A stretch of 64,000 nucleotides of DNA from Acanthacorydalis orientalis (GCA_034766995.1 CM068315.1:41276818-41340817); one strand, 5' to 3'. Counted from the stretch's first letter, positions 58,412 to 61,491 are shown. The notes: generated by a model not told the origin, from the sequence alone. Made by a program: numbers and translations.

Positions 58412-59738
58412 AAACAATCAATTTTCTTACATTAACTACTATATTAGCCCCAATATAAGACAAGGTTTTGTCCACAGATTTTTATTAAAAAACAAGGGTT
58501 ATCTTATGTTCGAATCTTCAGACGTTCAGGCTGGCACGCCACTGTAGGCGTTTTAAACAACAGACTGCAGAGTTTTAAATACAGTCAAGTGTCATTTTAT
58601 GCGGTAGATACGTTCCACAGAAAAAAGCATATAAAAAAATAGCTCGAAAAAGACACAACTTATATTGAAAAATTAGGGATACGTTCCATAATTTTCTAAA
58701 ACCGCATAAAACAAAACACATGAGGTAAAATACACCTAAAATCGTATAAAAAAAGTTTACTCTCTCTACCATGTACATGCTCGCTATTTAGACAATTTAT
58801 AGTCGAATATATTTATACCTTATTTTAGTTATCATAAACCAAAAATTTCATTCTTAGAATATGAATCGATGGAGATTGAAGAATAAAGATTAAAATATTT
58901 AATTTAATTACATTATGTTTACTCAATTTTTATACAGCATTACCGTCTCGTAATACTAATATCCTAAAACTTATGCACATTACGAAAAATTAACGGTTTT
59001 GATATTTACAAAATAATGATAAGAAGTTTCACTTTCAACGCACGAGAGTTCTACGCAACATTTTTTTTGTTTTAATAACGACGATATGATTCACAAGGAG
59101 CTCATTTCAAAAATCAATAGTTTCTTGGCTGTAATTAAAATTGCTCTCATTTATTATTTTTCATTAAAACGATATGTGTGCAAATTCACACTTTCGAAAG
59201 TCAAAGACAATAAAAATGAGTTATCCTACTAGTCTTCATTCTTTTGAATCATTTAACTCTATTTTGGTATATTTTAAATAACTAAGTTGTATAAATTTTA
59301 TCTACAGATGGCACACATGTCGAAGCTAATAGTGGAAAACAGAAACTTAGATGATCCACAAAGGACAAAGGCCACCAGGACGGGACATTAACGGAATCAC
59401 ATGTAAATAGCAAAATAATAATTTAGTTTTAGAATGCAAATTAATTTTCAGTAGAATATTCCTGAAAATATTGTTTTGAATTATTGTAGTTTTTTGATAC
59501 TTTTAAATAAACTTCACAGCGTTTGTTTAACTCCAAAATATAAAAAATGTCTAACTGTTTTTTTTTCAATATTCCATCTATTAATATTCTAATATCAATA
59601 CTGTTATAAAAACTTCAATATCACATAATTGTAAATTTTCAATATAACATTATTTATAAATAATTACAGCAAACATACCTGCTCTACATTACACTCAATG
59701 CCACAGCCAACATCGAAATGACCTCCGTCTGTGCGATT
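6099..59738 (-). CDS. sev: sevenless/ROS1 receptor tyrosine kinase gene, 25 exons, 5' end missing
   Basis: Spliced coding span of a large single-pass receptor tyrosine kinase. I joined 25 exons at GT/AG borders; every junction keeps phase, giving 2,610 codons plus TAA (7,833 nt). In order: Cys-pair N-terminal segment (1-60), FN3 domains alternating with three YWTD beta-propeller regions (60-1960), transmembrane helix (about 2017-2042), kinase (about 2112-2392) and tail to 2610. Kinase marks: GSGAFGEV loop, VAVK lysine 2148, alphaC Glu2165, HRDLACRN (Asp2247), DFG (Asp2269), and [12 protein letters not shown] as in sevenless/ROS1. In flies this receptor is activated by the neighbouring-cell ligand Boss and signals through Drk/Ras in R7 photoreceptor choice; ligand and role here are inferred. 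Drosophila sev is about 2,550 residues, so little is missing beyond the signal peptide. No stops or frameshifts were found. Confidence 0.95.
7030..7785 (+). pseudogene. irritans-like mariner transposase relic in sev intron 24
   Basis: Opposite strand to sev. Frames from about 7030 give the mariner helix-turn-helix region ([20 protein letters not shown]), interrupted by stops. An open frame then carries IVTGDEKWI (first catalytic Asp), [30 protein letters not shown] and LLHDNTRPH (second Asp). The C-terminal third with the last Asp (PPYSPDLAPSD in relatives) is absent, so it cannot be active. No flanking inverted repeats were found. Confidence 0.85.
9649..9724. repeat. (TA)n microsatellite
   Basis: About 38 units with two TG interruptions. 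Confidence 0.9.
9899..10071 (-). CDS. sev: sev exon 24: kinase C-lobe end
   Basis: Residues 2357-2415. [18 protein letters not shown] includes the conserved Arg of the last kinase subdomain; the domain ends near DALERLKGQ. The tail begins with a Ser/Thr-rich stretch. Phase 2 in, phase 1 out; donor GTATGT. Confidence 0.97.
10072..11709 (-). other. sev intron 23
   Basis: A 1.6-kb intron interrupting the kinase C-lobe. It holds one foldback repeat (10403-10530) and otherwise unremarkable AT-rich DNA. Confidence 0.9.
10403..10530 (+). repeat. foldback family A copy (one arm)
   Basis: Words atggtatcgccatcgaaacc, cataagcaacactcaaaaat and catttattgaagatttttga match the family A arm. Confidence 0.7.
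11710..11917 (-). CDS. sev: sev exon 23: kinase P+1 loop and C-lobe
   Basis: Residues 2288-2357. [20 protein letters not shown] and [20 protein letters not shown] carry the P+1 loop, the APE motif and the DVWxFG core of tyrosine kinases. Phase 1 in, phase 2 out; donor GTAAGT. Confidence 0.98.
11987..12209 (-). CDS. sev: sev exon 22: kinase catalytic and activation loops
   Basis: Residues 2214-2288. [20 protein letters not shown] then LACRNC (catalytic Asp2247), [10 protein letters not shown] (Asp2269), and activation-loop tyrosines 2277, 2281 and 2282 in [12 protein letters not shown]. All catalytic residues are present, so an active kinase is expected. Phase 0 in, phase 1 out. Confidence 0.98.
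12687..12881 (-). CDS. sev: sev exon 21: kinase alphaC and hinge
   Basis: Residues 2149-2213. [20 protein letters not shown] holds the alphaC glutamate (2165). [19 protein letters not shown] is the gatekeeper/hinge region, close to ROS1 ILELMEGGDLLTYL, with Met at the gatekeeper where human ROS1 has Leu. Phase 0/0. Confidence 0.97.
12947..13266 (-). CDS. sev: sev exon 20: juxtamembrane segment and kinase N-lobe start
   Basis: Residues 2042-2148. Basic juxtamembrane KQRNKEKK, then [20 protein letters not shown] (glycine-rich loop, G-x-G-x-FGEV) and, at the very end, RVAVK with the ATP-anchoring Lys2148. Phase 1 in, phase 0 out; donor GTAAAT. Confidence 0.97.
13340..13576 (-). CDS. sev: sev exon 19: end of last FN3 and transmembrane helix
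   Basis: Residues 1963-2042. [20 protein letters not shown] and [10 protein letters not shown] finish the juxtamembrane FN3. A hydrophobic run of about 25 residues beginning [20 protein letters not shown] (about 2017-2042) is the single transmembrane helix, with basic KQRNKEKK just after it as a stop-transfer signal. Phase 1/1. Confidence 0.96.
13671..13850. repeat. foldback family A copy, both arms, short centre
   Basis: Left arm cctataaatgat...caatcaatgactgttgatca pairs with tgatcaataatcactgatta on the right; outer ends ttttttctctccc and gggatgagagaaac also pair. Confidence 0.55.
14086..14358. repeat. direct duplication, left copy
   Basis: About 270 bp repeated at 14778-15045 in the same orientation, sharing long words such as gtttaaaatttgacacacat and tttaattaa...gtttctat. 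The mariner copy lies exactly between the two halves. Confidence 0.75.
14367..14774 (-). mobile_element. internally deleted mariner (copy 1), TA-flanked
   Basis: 408 bp with about 30-bp terminal inverted repeats (TTAGGTTAGTAGAAAAATAA on the left, TTAGGTTGCTAGAAAAATAA read inward on the right) and TA on both sides. The minus strand keeps part of the transposase helix-turn-helix: [17 protein letters not shown], then [20 protein letters not shown]. The catalytic domain is missing. Same family as 38422-38844 and 60024-60532. Confidence 0.85.
14778..15045. repeat. direct duplication, right copy
   Basis: Right-hand partner of 14086-14358, roughly 85% identical by eye, with a short TA tract grown inside it. 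Confidence 0.75.
15203..15631 (-). CDS. sev: sev exon 18: membrane-proximal FN3-9 with basic cleavage-like motif
   Basis: Residues 1820-1963. Starts [20 protein letters not shown] with a core TWKP, typical of FN3. A long charged insertion follows, containing RKKR at residues 1891-1894 (15408-15419), then [14 protein letters not shown] and [10 protein letters not shown]. Drosophila sev is made as a precursor cut into two associated subunits; this motif is a candidate for an equivalent cut. Phase 1/1. Confidence 0.94.
15728..15945. repeat. foldback family A copy, both arms
   Basis: The left arm (aaaaatgttcaataactgat, gcgatgtcatcattttcaga) is followed directly by the right arm (cataaacaacgatcaaaaat, gatcgataatcaattattaa). 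Confidence 0.65.
16262..16420. mobile_element. hAT-like MITE
   Basis: 159 bp whose ends form inverted repeats: AGTGGCGTGTTAT on the left, CAGTAGCGTGTTAT read inward from the right. The flanking 8-mers ttatacac and ttgcacac agree at 6 of 8 positions, as expected for an old hAT target duplication. The interior has GC-rich words (gggggccc, aggccccc) unlike the host intron. Confidence 0.6.
16707..17336 (-). CDS. sev: sev exon 17: FN3-7 and FN3-8
   Basis: Residues 1610-1820. Two FN3 repeats: [20 protein letters not shown] opens the first, and [17 protein letters not shown] with [19 protein letters not shown] opens the second. [20 protein letters not shown] closes the second. Phase 1/1; acceptor attttcag, donor GTATGC. 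Confidence 0.95.
17469..18259 (-). CDS. sev: sev exon 16: end of third beta-propeller and FN3-6
   Basis: Residues 1346-1610. Begins with the SLYWTE blade, then [30 protein letters not shown] matches the cysteine-bearing cap that follows a propeller in this family. FN3-6 starts near [20 protein letters not shown]. The acceptor tattgcag at 18260 sets the 5' border. Phase 2 in, phase 1 out. Confidence 0.93.
18366..18700. mobile_element. possible hAT-like nonautonomous relic
   Basis: Begins cagtgttctttaaactgtg followed by ttccgcagaaccctggggtt, a style seen at ends of nonautonomous hAT elements. A matching inward segment, tgcggaaaccctacc, can be read from the right end on the other strand. Coding capacity is nil and the ends are degraded. 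Confidence 0.35.
18722..18905. repeat. foldback element C
   Basis: Two arms of about 80 bp pair with each other. The left arm has tatatgaatcctataaatca and the right arm, read inversely, tatatgaatcctgtagatca; the centre is near 18813 (ttgaaaaagttcaa). No coding capacity. Confidence 0.65.
20090..20305. repeat. foldback family B copy, centre deleted
   Basis: The left arm starts cgtccttttgaatcacctaa and the right arm ends with gattaaaaaggacaaaggcc, the outer parts of family B. The central GATGGCACACGT core is gone and a TA tract lies between the arms. Confidence 0.55.
20404..20879 (-). CDS. sev: sev exon 15: end of FN3-5, start of third beta-propeller
   Basis: Residues 1188-1346. [16 protein letters not shown] ends FN3-5. 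Propeller 3 follows with [14 protein letters not shown] and [16 protein letters not shown], and the exon breaks off in ...EVSPLT just before the next blade. Phase 0 in, phase 2 out; donor GTAAGTG. Confidence 0.93.
21012..21404 (-). CDS. sev: sev exon 14: end of FN3-4, start of FN3-5
   Basis: Residues 1057-1187. [17 protein letters not shown] closes FN3-4; [18 protein letters not shown] opens the next domain. Phase 0/0; acceptor ttttttag, donor GTAAGT. Confidence 0.93.
21577..21630. repeat. (TA)n microsatellite at duplication border
   Basis: Adjoins the inverted exon-5 copy; its counterpart at 32825-32870 adjoins the source copy. Confidence 0.95.
21631..21919 (+). repeat. inverted copy of sev exon 5 plus flanking intron
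   Basis: 289 bp matching the reverse complement of 32537-32825 at 286 positions with no gaps. Both copies have a long (TA)n tract immediately 5' of the exon in exon sense. The homology ends abruptly after aatttcaca. Differences are at 21663, 21666 and 21840. Being antisense to sev, it cannot be spliced into the sev mRNA. Confidence 0.95.
21660..21807 (+). pseudogene. antisense duplicate of sev exon 5
   Basis: 148 bp, the same length as exon 5, still open and flanked by tttacacag and GTAAAC. It would encode [11 protein letters not shown] where exon 5 has [11 protein letters not shown], so both exon differences change the residue (Ile to Val, Pro to Ser). I see no other exons on the plus strand to splice with it. 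Confidence 0.9.
22077..22249 (-). CDS. sev: sev exon 13: FN3-4 first half
   Basis: Residues 999-1056. [15 protein letters not shown] and [19 protein letters not shown] give the A-to-C strands of an FN3 domain with its core tryptophan. Phase 1 in, phase 0 out; acceptor aaaaatag, donor GTAAGT. The intron that follows contains the antisense exon-5 copy. Confidence 0.9.
22250..23614 (-). other. sev intron 12
   Basis: A 1.4-kb intron containing one piggyBac-like MITE (22676-23111); the rest is AT-rich with no other recognisable feature. Confidence 0.9.
22676..23111. mobile_element. piggyBac-like MITE 1 (TTAA-flanked)
   Basis: 436 bp between TTAA sites (22672-22675 and 23112-23115). Termini are CCTGTTAGCTGTATA and, read inward from the right, CTTGTTAGCTGTATA (14 of 15). 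Subterminal copies of a tgacgagtaTgCTCGTCA-type palindrome sit near 22739-22756 and 23036-23052. No transposase is encoded. Confidence 0.75.
23615..23956 (-). CDS. sev: sev exon 12: second beta-propeller, last blades
   Basis: Residues 885-999. [14 protein letters not shown] and [16 protein letters not shown] are propeller blades, and NALHVIPG leads to the next FN3 domain. Phase 1/1; acceptor tatttctag, donor GTAAGTG. Confidence 0.93.
23998..24115 (-). repeat. foldback family A copy (left arm)
   Basis: tttttctgatctaaaatgtt, caataaatgat and gagcatttcgatggcggtgc match the family A arm. Confidence 0.65.
24770..24930. repeat. foldback family B copy
   Basis: Central palindrome: tcagatagagtttaaataac then tctatctgaagatagcacac; an arm of the family B core (GATGGCACACGT) on both sides. 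Confidence 0.65.
24952..25141 (-). CDS. sev: sev exon 11: second beta-propeller
   Basis: Residues 822-885, a propeller blade with [19 protein letters not shown]. Phase 0 in, phase 1 out; acceptor ttctctag, donor GTTAGT. It was identified from splice sites, phase and the IYWSTG motif. Confidence 0.9.
25309..25960 (-). CDS. sev: sev exon 10: FN3-3 and start of second beta-propeller
   Basis: Residues 604-821. [20 protein letters not shown] leads into FN3-3. AWQNWSYEL is nearly identical to AWQNWTYEV of human ROS1, and [15 protein letters not shown] closes the domain. Propeller 2 begins at [17 protein letters not shown] and includes [16 protein letters not shown]. Phase 2 in, phase 0 out. Confidence 0.95.
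27149..27829. mobile_element. piggyBac-like MITE 2 (TTAA-flanked)
   Basis: 681 bp between TTAA sites. Left end CCCTTTCGGTCC; right end read inward CACTTTCGGTGC (10 of 12). The interior is GC-richer than the intron and the plus-strand open frame there is short and unrecognised. Confidence 0.65.
28409..29036. mobile_element. piggyBac-like MITE 3
   Basis: 628 bp with perfect 11-bp ends CCCTTTGAATC/GATTCAAAGGG. TTAA follows on the right; the left flank is CTAA, one base off. A minus-strand 116-codon open frame inside is unrecognised and may be chance. Confidence 0.65.
29769..29945 (-). CDS. sev: sev exon 9: first beta-propeller, last blade
   Basis: Residues 545-604, with REVLDLRNN and [17 protein letters not shown], the FYW blade motif. 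Phase 2/2; acceptor ttttttcaag, donor GTAAATG. A 3.8-kb intron separates it from exon 10. Confidence 0.92.
29946..30283 (-). other. sev intron 8
   Basis: 338 bp of AT-rich intron; nothing recognised. Confidence 0.9.
30284..30481 (-). CDS. sev: sev exon 8: first beta-propeller, continued
   Basis: Residues 479-545, beginning [17 protein letters not shown] (propeller blade; ROS1 has YVFYLLRDGIYRADL) and ending ISVSLDG. Phase 2/2; acceptor ttttttag, donor GTAAGTAAG. Confidence 0.92.
30482..31827 (-). other. sev intron 7
   Basis: A 1.3-kb intron with one piggyBac-like MITE (30660-30971); otherwise no recognised feature. Confidence 0.9.
30660..30971. mobile_element. piggyBac-like MITE 4 (TTAA-flanked)
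   Basis: 312 bp between TTAA sites. Left end CCCATTCACACC; right end read inward CCTATTCAGACC (10 of 12). No coding capacity. Confidence 0.6.
31828..32137 (-). CDS. sev: sev exon 7: first YWTD beta-propeller
   Basis: Residues 376-479. Contains [32 protein letters not shown] (a YWTD-type blade) and [10 protein letters not shown], the counterpart of VADSYNG in ROS1. Phase 1 in, phase 2 out; acceptor tttttgcag, donor GTAAGTG. Confidence 0.93.
32209..32325 (-). CDS. sev: sev exon 6: linker into first beta-propeller
   Basis: Residues 337-376. Contains [13 protein letters not shown] and [14 protein letters not shown], matching the linker and first propeller strands after FN3-2 in ROS1. Phase 1/1; acceptor tttcttacag, donor GTATTA. 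Confidence 0.88.
32537..32825 (-). repeat. exon 5 block, source partner of the inverted duplication
   Basis: Partner of 21631-21919. This copy is taken as the original because it lies in the gene's orientation and its phases fit exons 4 and 6. Confidence 0.9.
32649..32796 (-). CDS. sev: sev exon 5: second half of FN3-2; the exon duplicated in intron 13
   Basis: Residues 288-337, 148 bp, phase 0 in and phase 1 out. It encodes [20 protein letters not shown] followed by [16 protein letters not shown], the C-terminal FN3-2 strands (compare the ROS1 stretch ending NEVGEGPEAE). Its frame fits exons 4 and 6 exactly, which marks this as the functional copy. A copy of the exon with both splice sites and flanking intron lies inverted at 21660-21807. 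Confidence 0.93.
32825..32870. repeat. (TA)n microsatellite at duplication border
   Basis: Adjoins the exon 5 block on its 5' side in gene sense. Confidence 0.95.
32889..33006. mobile_element. palindromic MITE M, copy 1
   Basis: Starts gattcaatttaggtttccac and ends accaaaatggaatcac; the interior is a hairpin (aaaatgcaaaaatt...aatttttgcatttt). It is flanked on both sides by GA/CT and TA microsatellite. Confidence 0.7.
33300..33337. repeat. (TA)n microsatellite
   Basis: About 19 units, preceded by tatgtatg. Confidence 0.9.
33698..34027 (-). CDS. sev: sev exon 4: end of FN3-1, first half of FN3-2
   Basis: Residues 178-287. Starts with FRVAVLLSP (last FN3-1 strands) and continues into FN3-2 with [18 protein letters not shown], close to the ROS1 VSWDPPQFPGGPILGY segment. 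A loop rich in Asn and Asp ([13 protein letters not shown]) sits where ROS1 is short. Phase 0/0; acceptor tgttttcag, donor GTGAGC. Confidence 0.93.
34117..34527 (-). CDS. sev: sev exon 3: last Cys pair and FN3 domain 1
   Basis: Residues 41-177. CVIGC completes the cysteine segment, then [10 protein letters not shown] opens the first FN3 domain, with the core tryptophan in LRLAWSW and the strand motif NLQPYTKYR at the end. The [15 protein letters not shown] stretch parallels IQWKYAQLLGSWTY of human ROS1. Phase 0/0; the donor is GTGTGT rather than the usual GTAAG. Confidence 0.93.
34528..35563 (-). other. sev intron 2
   Basis: About 1 kb of AT-rich intron. A slightly GC-richer patch near 34910-34990 (accgttttggccggtt) is unexplained. 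Confidence 0.85.
35564..35623 (-). CDS. sev: sev exon 2: second and third Cys pairs
   Basis: Encodes residues 21-40, with CAHGC and CRTVC (two C-x3-C pairs), like the CIQGC and following pairs of ROS1. The acceptor is tttctttctag and the donor GTAAGT. It is 60 bp, phase 0/0, exactly like exon 1, so skipping either would keep frame. Confidence 0.85.
36086..36390 (+). pseudogene. unclassified transposon-like relic
   Basis: GC-richer stretch with coding-like runs on the plus strand in shifted frames: [20 protein letters not shown], then [26 protein letters not shown]-type basic tails occur near the ends of some retroelement ORFs, but I cannot place the family. Confidence 0.3.
38260..38410 (-). 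pseudogene. RTE-type LINE relic, copy 1 (3' part)
   Basis: Minus-strand translation gives [17 protein letters not shown], a decayed form of the KWxWAGHVARRxDNRW motif typical of the C-terminal end of RTE-like reverse transcriptase ORFs. It is homologous to part of 46345-46870. Stops interrupt the frame. Confidence 0.6.
38422..38844 (+). mobile_element. internally deleted mariner (copy 2), TA-flanked
   Basis: 423 bp. Left TIR ttaggttggtaggaaaataa; right end read inward ttaggttggtagaagaataa; TA on both sides. Plus-strand remnants include [20 protein letters not shown] (second helix-turn-helix) with stops and frameshifts. No catalytic domain. Confidence 0.85.
39202..39266. repeat. (TA)n microsatellite, interrupted
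   Basis: TA units broken by tgcatgtatatg. Confidence 0.9.
40245..40365 (-). repeat. foldback family A copy (left arm)
   Basis: ggtcaaaaatattcaataaa, attattgatcatttttgatt and tttcgatgacgattcggtca; same arm as at 55680-55830. Confidence 0.65.
40795..41230 (-). repeat. unclassified repeat sharing an end with 36672-36710
   Basis: The segment attaattcggtgcttttttt followed by agaaaataaatgtttat recurs at about 36672-36710. The adjoining minus-strand sequence to 41230 has coding-like words, so this may be the tail of a DNA transposon. Family unknown. Confidence 0.3.
42070..42215 (+). repeat. foldback family A copy (right arm)
   Basis: tgctctgaagatgatgccat followed by cgctatcaaaatgcatataa: the clearest statement of the family A core. 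Confidence 0.75.
43930..44140. repeat. foldback family A copy, both arms
   Basis: Outer ends ttcactcgccttacaaacta and aagggtgagtaaaaaa are inverted relative to each other. Between them lie gaaaatgatagcagggccat, atgctcagaaacaatc and cagtaatcatttattgaaca. Confidence 0.7.
44440..45125. other. GC-richer island, unclassified repeat or relic
   Basis: Starts near ttgacgtagaattacgtcta (a small palindrome, tagaCGTaaTTcTACGtc type) and has distinctly higher GC to 44720. From 44870 the plus strand reads Lys/Thr/Ser-rich words such as [17 protein letters not shown] between stops. It looks like inserted repeat DNA rather than host exon; family not recognised. Confidence 0.3.
45265..45465. repeat. foldback family A copy, both arms, eroded
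   Basis: Left end ttactcatcctacaaaccac as in other copies; right arm aaaaatgatcaataatcaat. The core is partly lost. Confidence 0.6.
45922..45971. repeat. (TA)n microsatellite
   Basis: About 25 units. Confidence 0.9.
46292..46341. repeat. (TA)n microsatellite next to LINE relic
   Basis: About 25 units directly at the 3' end of the RTE-type relic; such tails are common at RTE 3' ends. Confidence 0.9.
46345..46870 (-). pseudogene. RTE-type LINE relic, copy 2
   Basis: Minus-strand frames give [14 protein letters not shown] and a decayed [11 protein letters not shown] stretch resembling the GDxxSPKLFTAxLExxF and LDW...GI motifs of RTE reverse transcriptase. Then come [18 protein letters not shown] and the terminal [14 protein letters not shown] region. 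Stops and frameshifts are frequent, so it is long dead. A (TA)n tract abuts its 3' end. Confidence 0.7.
47079..47147. repeat. (TA)n(GA)n compound microsatellite
   Basis: About 18 TA units followed by about 16 GA units. Confidence 0.95.
47262..48130 (-). pseudogene. mariner-family transposase relic, group 2 copy 1
   Basis: Minus strand. The open part reads [19 protein letters not shown], then [35 protein letters not shown] and YEKCIRK, i.e. the transposase catalytic C-terminus with the second and third catalytic Asp in place. Upstream, broken frames give [20 protein letters not shown] and [18 protein letters not shown] (mariner MLT..N...R and FL.R.VT). Several stops make it nonfunctional. Confidence 0.85.
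49236..49309. repeat. (TA)n(CT)n(TA)n compound microsatellite
   Basis: Directly abuts palindromic MITE M copy 2. Confidence 0.95.
49311..49495. mobile_element. palindromic MITE M, copy 2 (most complete)
   Basis: 185 bp. Left end gtgattcaacttaggcttcc; right end read inward gtgattcaatttaggctttc, then cacatggaagcattaaaa. A (TA)n(CT)n(TA)n microsatellite directly precedes it. No coding capacity. Confidence 0.8.
49850..50050. promoter_or_regulatory. GC-richer patch with (ATC)n in intron 1
   Basis: Contains catcatcatcatcatcatcg followed by cagcagcaagtcgtggagcc. A short minus-strand open frame here looks like low-complexity translation. May be regulatory or simply an old insertion. Confidence 0.2.
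51900..52430. promoter_or_regulatory. GC-richer island in intron 1, candidate regulatory DNA
   Basis: Contains tgtcgccgggcgccattgac and cgctcactcattggtcaatt (an ATTGG/CCAAT-box word) within otherwise AT-rich intron. No exon-like frame was recognised. Function is inferred from composition and position only. Confidence 0.25.
52785..52985. repeat. foldback family B copy, both arms
   Basis: Left arm cctttttgatcatctgagta and attagtttcaccccgtgtgc; right arm gatggcacacgtatcgaaac and caaatgattgaaagg pair with it. Confidence 0.75.
53710..53800 (-). repeat. foldback family B copy (left arm)
   Basis: ctgtttccactactagtttc and caacttcaggtagattttag: the family B core read on the minus strand. Confidence 0.6.
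53978..54032. repeat. (TA)n microsatellite
   Basis: About 27 units with one TG interruption, just left of the group 2 mariner relic. Confidence 0.9.
54038..54780 (-). pseudogene. mariner-family transposase relic, group 2 copy 2
   Basis: Homologous to 47262-48130 along its length (for example tttgaataagtttctctaca, and shared wording around the DNA for the LAP and NLKK segments). More decayed than copy 1, and it carries a set of local hairpins at 54164-54245. Confidence 0.8.
54985..55085 (+). repeat. foldback family B copy (right arm)
   Basis: tctacctgaacatgacgcac and gttctgaaactgagaaaaga, with acggaatcacac near the end as in the 59295 copy. Confidence 0.6.
55680..55830 (-). repeat. foldback family A copy (left arm)
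   Basis: ctgatacaaaaatgttcaat, attattgatcatcagtgttg and gaccgccatcttcagagcac match the family A arm. Confidence 0.7.
56071..56126. repeat. (TA)n microsatellite
   Basis: About 28 units, abutting MITE M copy 3. Confidence 0.9.
56128..56270. mobile_element. palindromic MITE M, copy 3 (decayed)
   Basis: Starts gtgattcaatt right after a (TA)n tract. The interior shares taacatgacttttcttaacc with copy 2; the right end is poorly kept. Confidence 0.5.
56384..56508. mobile_element. palindromic MITE M, copy 4
   Basis: About 125 bp near-perfect palindrome: left arm taggtttccacatgaaagtg (from 56396), right arm read inward taggtttccacatgaaagta (ending 56496). Flanked by (TA)n on the left and (CT)n(TA)n on the right. 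Confidence 0.8.
56509..56568. repeat. (CT)n(TA)n compound microsatellite
   Basis: Abuts MITE M copy 4. Confidence 0.9.
57170..57217. repeat. (TA)n microsatellite
   Basis: About 24 units. Confidence 0.9.
57712..57770 (+). repeat. foldback family B fragment, core doubled
   Basis: acctgaagatggcacccgaa followed by a second atggcacctgaagatg, a short tandem repeat of the family B core. Confidence 0.5.
58341..58407. repeat. (TA)n microsatellite
   Basis: About 33 units. Confidence 0.9.
58593..58712. repeat. short foldback repeat with ATGCGGT/ACCGCAT ends
   Basis: ttttatgcggtagatacgtt at the left and aaaccgcataaaac at the right are inverted; gatacgttcca also occurs twice in direct order. Preceded at 58448 by ccccaatataagacaaggtt. 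Possibly a MITE remnant. Confidence 0.4.
59295..59405 (+). repeat. foldback family B copy (right arm)
   Basis: cagatggcacacatgtcgaa, cttagatgatccacaaagga, caaaggccaccagg and taacggaatcacatg: the fullest family B right arm in the window. Confidence 0.7.
59679..59738 (-). CDS. sev: sev exon 1 of window: first N-terminal Cys pair
   Basis: Encodes residues 1-20, starting NRTDGG and containing VGCGIECN (C-x3-C), the spacing seen in the ROS1 N-terminal cysteine segment. The acceptor is tgtttacag and the donor GTATGT; both borders are phase 0. It joins exon 2 across a 24-kb intron. The exon is tiny, and it is accepted because phase, splice signals and cysteine spacing all fit. An upstream exon with signal peptide must exist but was not identified. 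Confidence 0.72.
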
Positions 59739-60023
59739 CTGTAAACATAAAATAAAATATAGTATTTAAAGAGGAATAAATTAAATACACAATATATAAT
59801 TTCATTATATTAATTCAATGTTATATATATATATATATATATATAAAGACCGAGAGCGAAAGAGACAAATAGCTGGAATTTAATTAATTTTAAAATGAAG
59901 ATATATCAACTTGTTCTTGTTAATATACATGCAATTTCATTAATAACAGTATTAAAAAGAATTTTATTTAAAAAAGATTTTAAACAGATAATATCAAAAA
60001 AGAAATCTTTACAAAAAAATGTA

Positions 60024-60532
60024 TTAGGTAGGTAGAAAAAAATGGTCCAGAACTGTTAGATGCCTAACGCCTAACTTTTGTACAAGCTCTCGGATTTTTG
60101 TGCGTACTTTTTATTCGACTAACGCCTTCAGTTGGTGTTTAAAAACTGAAGAAGGACGCCCCCGACCTTCTTCATATTCAAAGCTCTCGTCTCCAGCACG
60201 AAATCTTTGAAGCGACCACTGGCATCGTACGTTCCTTAACAGTACCCACACCAAAAGTACCATTTAATTTACAAGCAGTTTCTATTGCTTCAACTCCCGT
60301 TTTGAACTCATACAAAAATATTGATCTTATTTGCTTCTTTTCCATCATTAATTCAATAGCCCAACTTGGAGCAAAATAAGTAATAAAACCAAAGCTGATG
60401 CTACCAAAATACAGGCCAAAAAATGTACTTTAAAATGATATTAACATGAACACGATGAGATAACACTTTCATTAAAAATGTAAGGTCAGAATACAAAAAA
60501 CAAATACCGCAATTATTTTCCTATCAACGTAA
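60024..60532 (-). mobile_element. internally deleted mariner (copy 3), TA-flanked
   Basis: 509 bp. Ends ttaggtaggtagaaaaaaat and, inward from the right, ttacgttgataggaaaataa, with TA on both sides. Minus-strand words IETACKLNGTFGVGTVKERT match the mariner helix-turn-helix region seen in copy 1. No catalytic domain. Confidence 0.8.
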
Positions 60533-60886
60533 TATATTAAATAATAACATAACAACACACTACGACTTTGGATACAACTTAAAATACAGGTTACAAAACG
60601 TTCCAATTTAATATATTTATGAAGGGGCATAGAATTTAGTTTTTAGTAAATATACAGTCCGATAATGAAGTAGCGCCATATGGCATGCGGTATTGGAATG
60701 TGTTACAACAGGCAATCTGTTCACAGGAAGCGACAATTTCTTTCCAGTCTGTGAACAATATTTGTGATTTAGTTTCATTCATGCTTGCTTTCCTGTTACC
60801 GGATTTGTTATTATTATTTTTTTCGATAAATTGCAATGTAATATTTCTATACCTTAACAATGTATGTGTGTGCATGTATATATATA

Positions 60887-60925
<39 letters not shown>

Positions 60926-61069
60926 CATAGAGATAGAGACAAAATTGAGTAATTACTTAATTTAATACGATCGGTCTTTTCAAATGAAATAACTAATAAA
61001 TAATATTTTCTAAAAGTTTAAGAAATGTATTTATGAAGACAGACACGTACGTACGTACATACATACACA

Positions 61070-61410
61070 CTTACATCCTGTTCACGTGTAACAATGTATA
61101 AATTAACCGTGTCCAATCTCCCACGTTCACTGATTGAAGGAAATAACCCTTTCTGGTCGGGTTAATCGTTCCACAGCGGTGGGTAAAAAAGGGACATACA
61201 ACGGACCGCCACACCGTGTAGATATTAGTTCGATGGTGTCCGGATGCTTTGTGCTCTGGCCACTTACTCATCCTGTTCTCGATTATTGTCGCCATTTGCC
61301 CTGACTGCGTTACGAAGGGGAGAACCTAATTGTCCCATGAAAGTGTACCTATTACGCCGATGACATTTTATTTTGATTTCTGAACCACGCGGATGTATTA
61401 AACGATTTAT
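61070..61410. promoter_or_regulatory. GC-richer CpG-bearing island, candidate regulatory DNA
   Basis: Distinctly less AT-rich than its surroundings, with many CG dinucleotides (ccacgttcactg, ggaccgccacaccgtgtaga, cgttacgaagggg). No recognised coding product on either strand. It lies upstream of sev exon 1, so a promoter or enhancer is possible; this is inference from composition only. Confidence 0.25.
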
Positions 61411-61491
61411 TGGTTACGCATGTTATTGCAATACAGTAATTGATTATAATTCAAAGGAATAGAAAAACGCATATTTAAACACACGAATACA

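Larger units (their letters stand above)
35624..59678 (-). other. sev intron 1 (24 kb)
   Basis: No further exon of sev or other host gene was recognised. It holds mariner relics (38422, 47262 and 54038 regions), RTE-type LINE relics (38260 and 46345), many foldback copies, palindromic MITEs, long TA tracts, and a few GC-richer islands (39590-40110, 49850-50050, 51900-52430, 55320-55560) that could be regulatory. Confidence 0.7.

Noticed and set aside
60636..60875. Minus-strand 79-codon frame with SQILFTDWKEIVASCEQIACC, considered as the missing upstream sev exon
   Set aside because: The cysteine spacing is suggestive, but I found no good phase-0 donor; the natural GT sites would create a stop on joining to exon 1. 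Left unannotated.
61071..61295. 74-codon minus-strand frame in the GC-richer island
   Set aside because: No recognisable motif, and high GC with few stops makes a chance frame likely.
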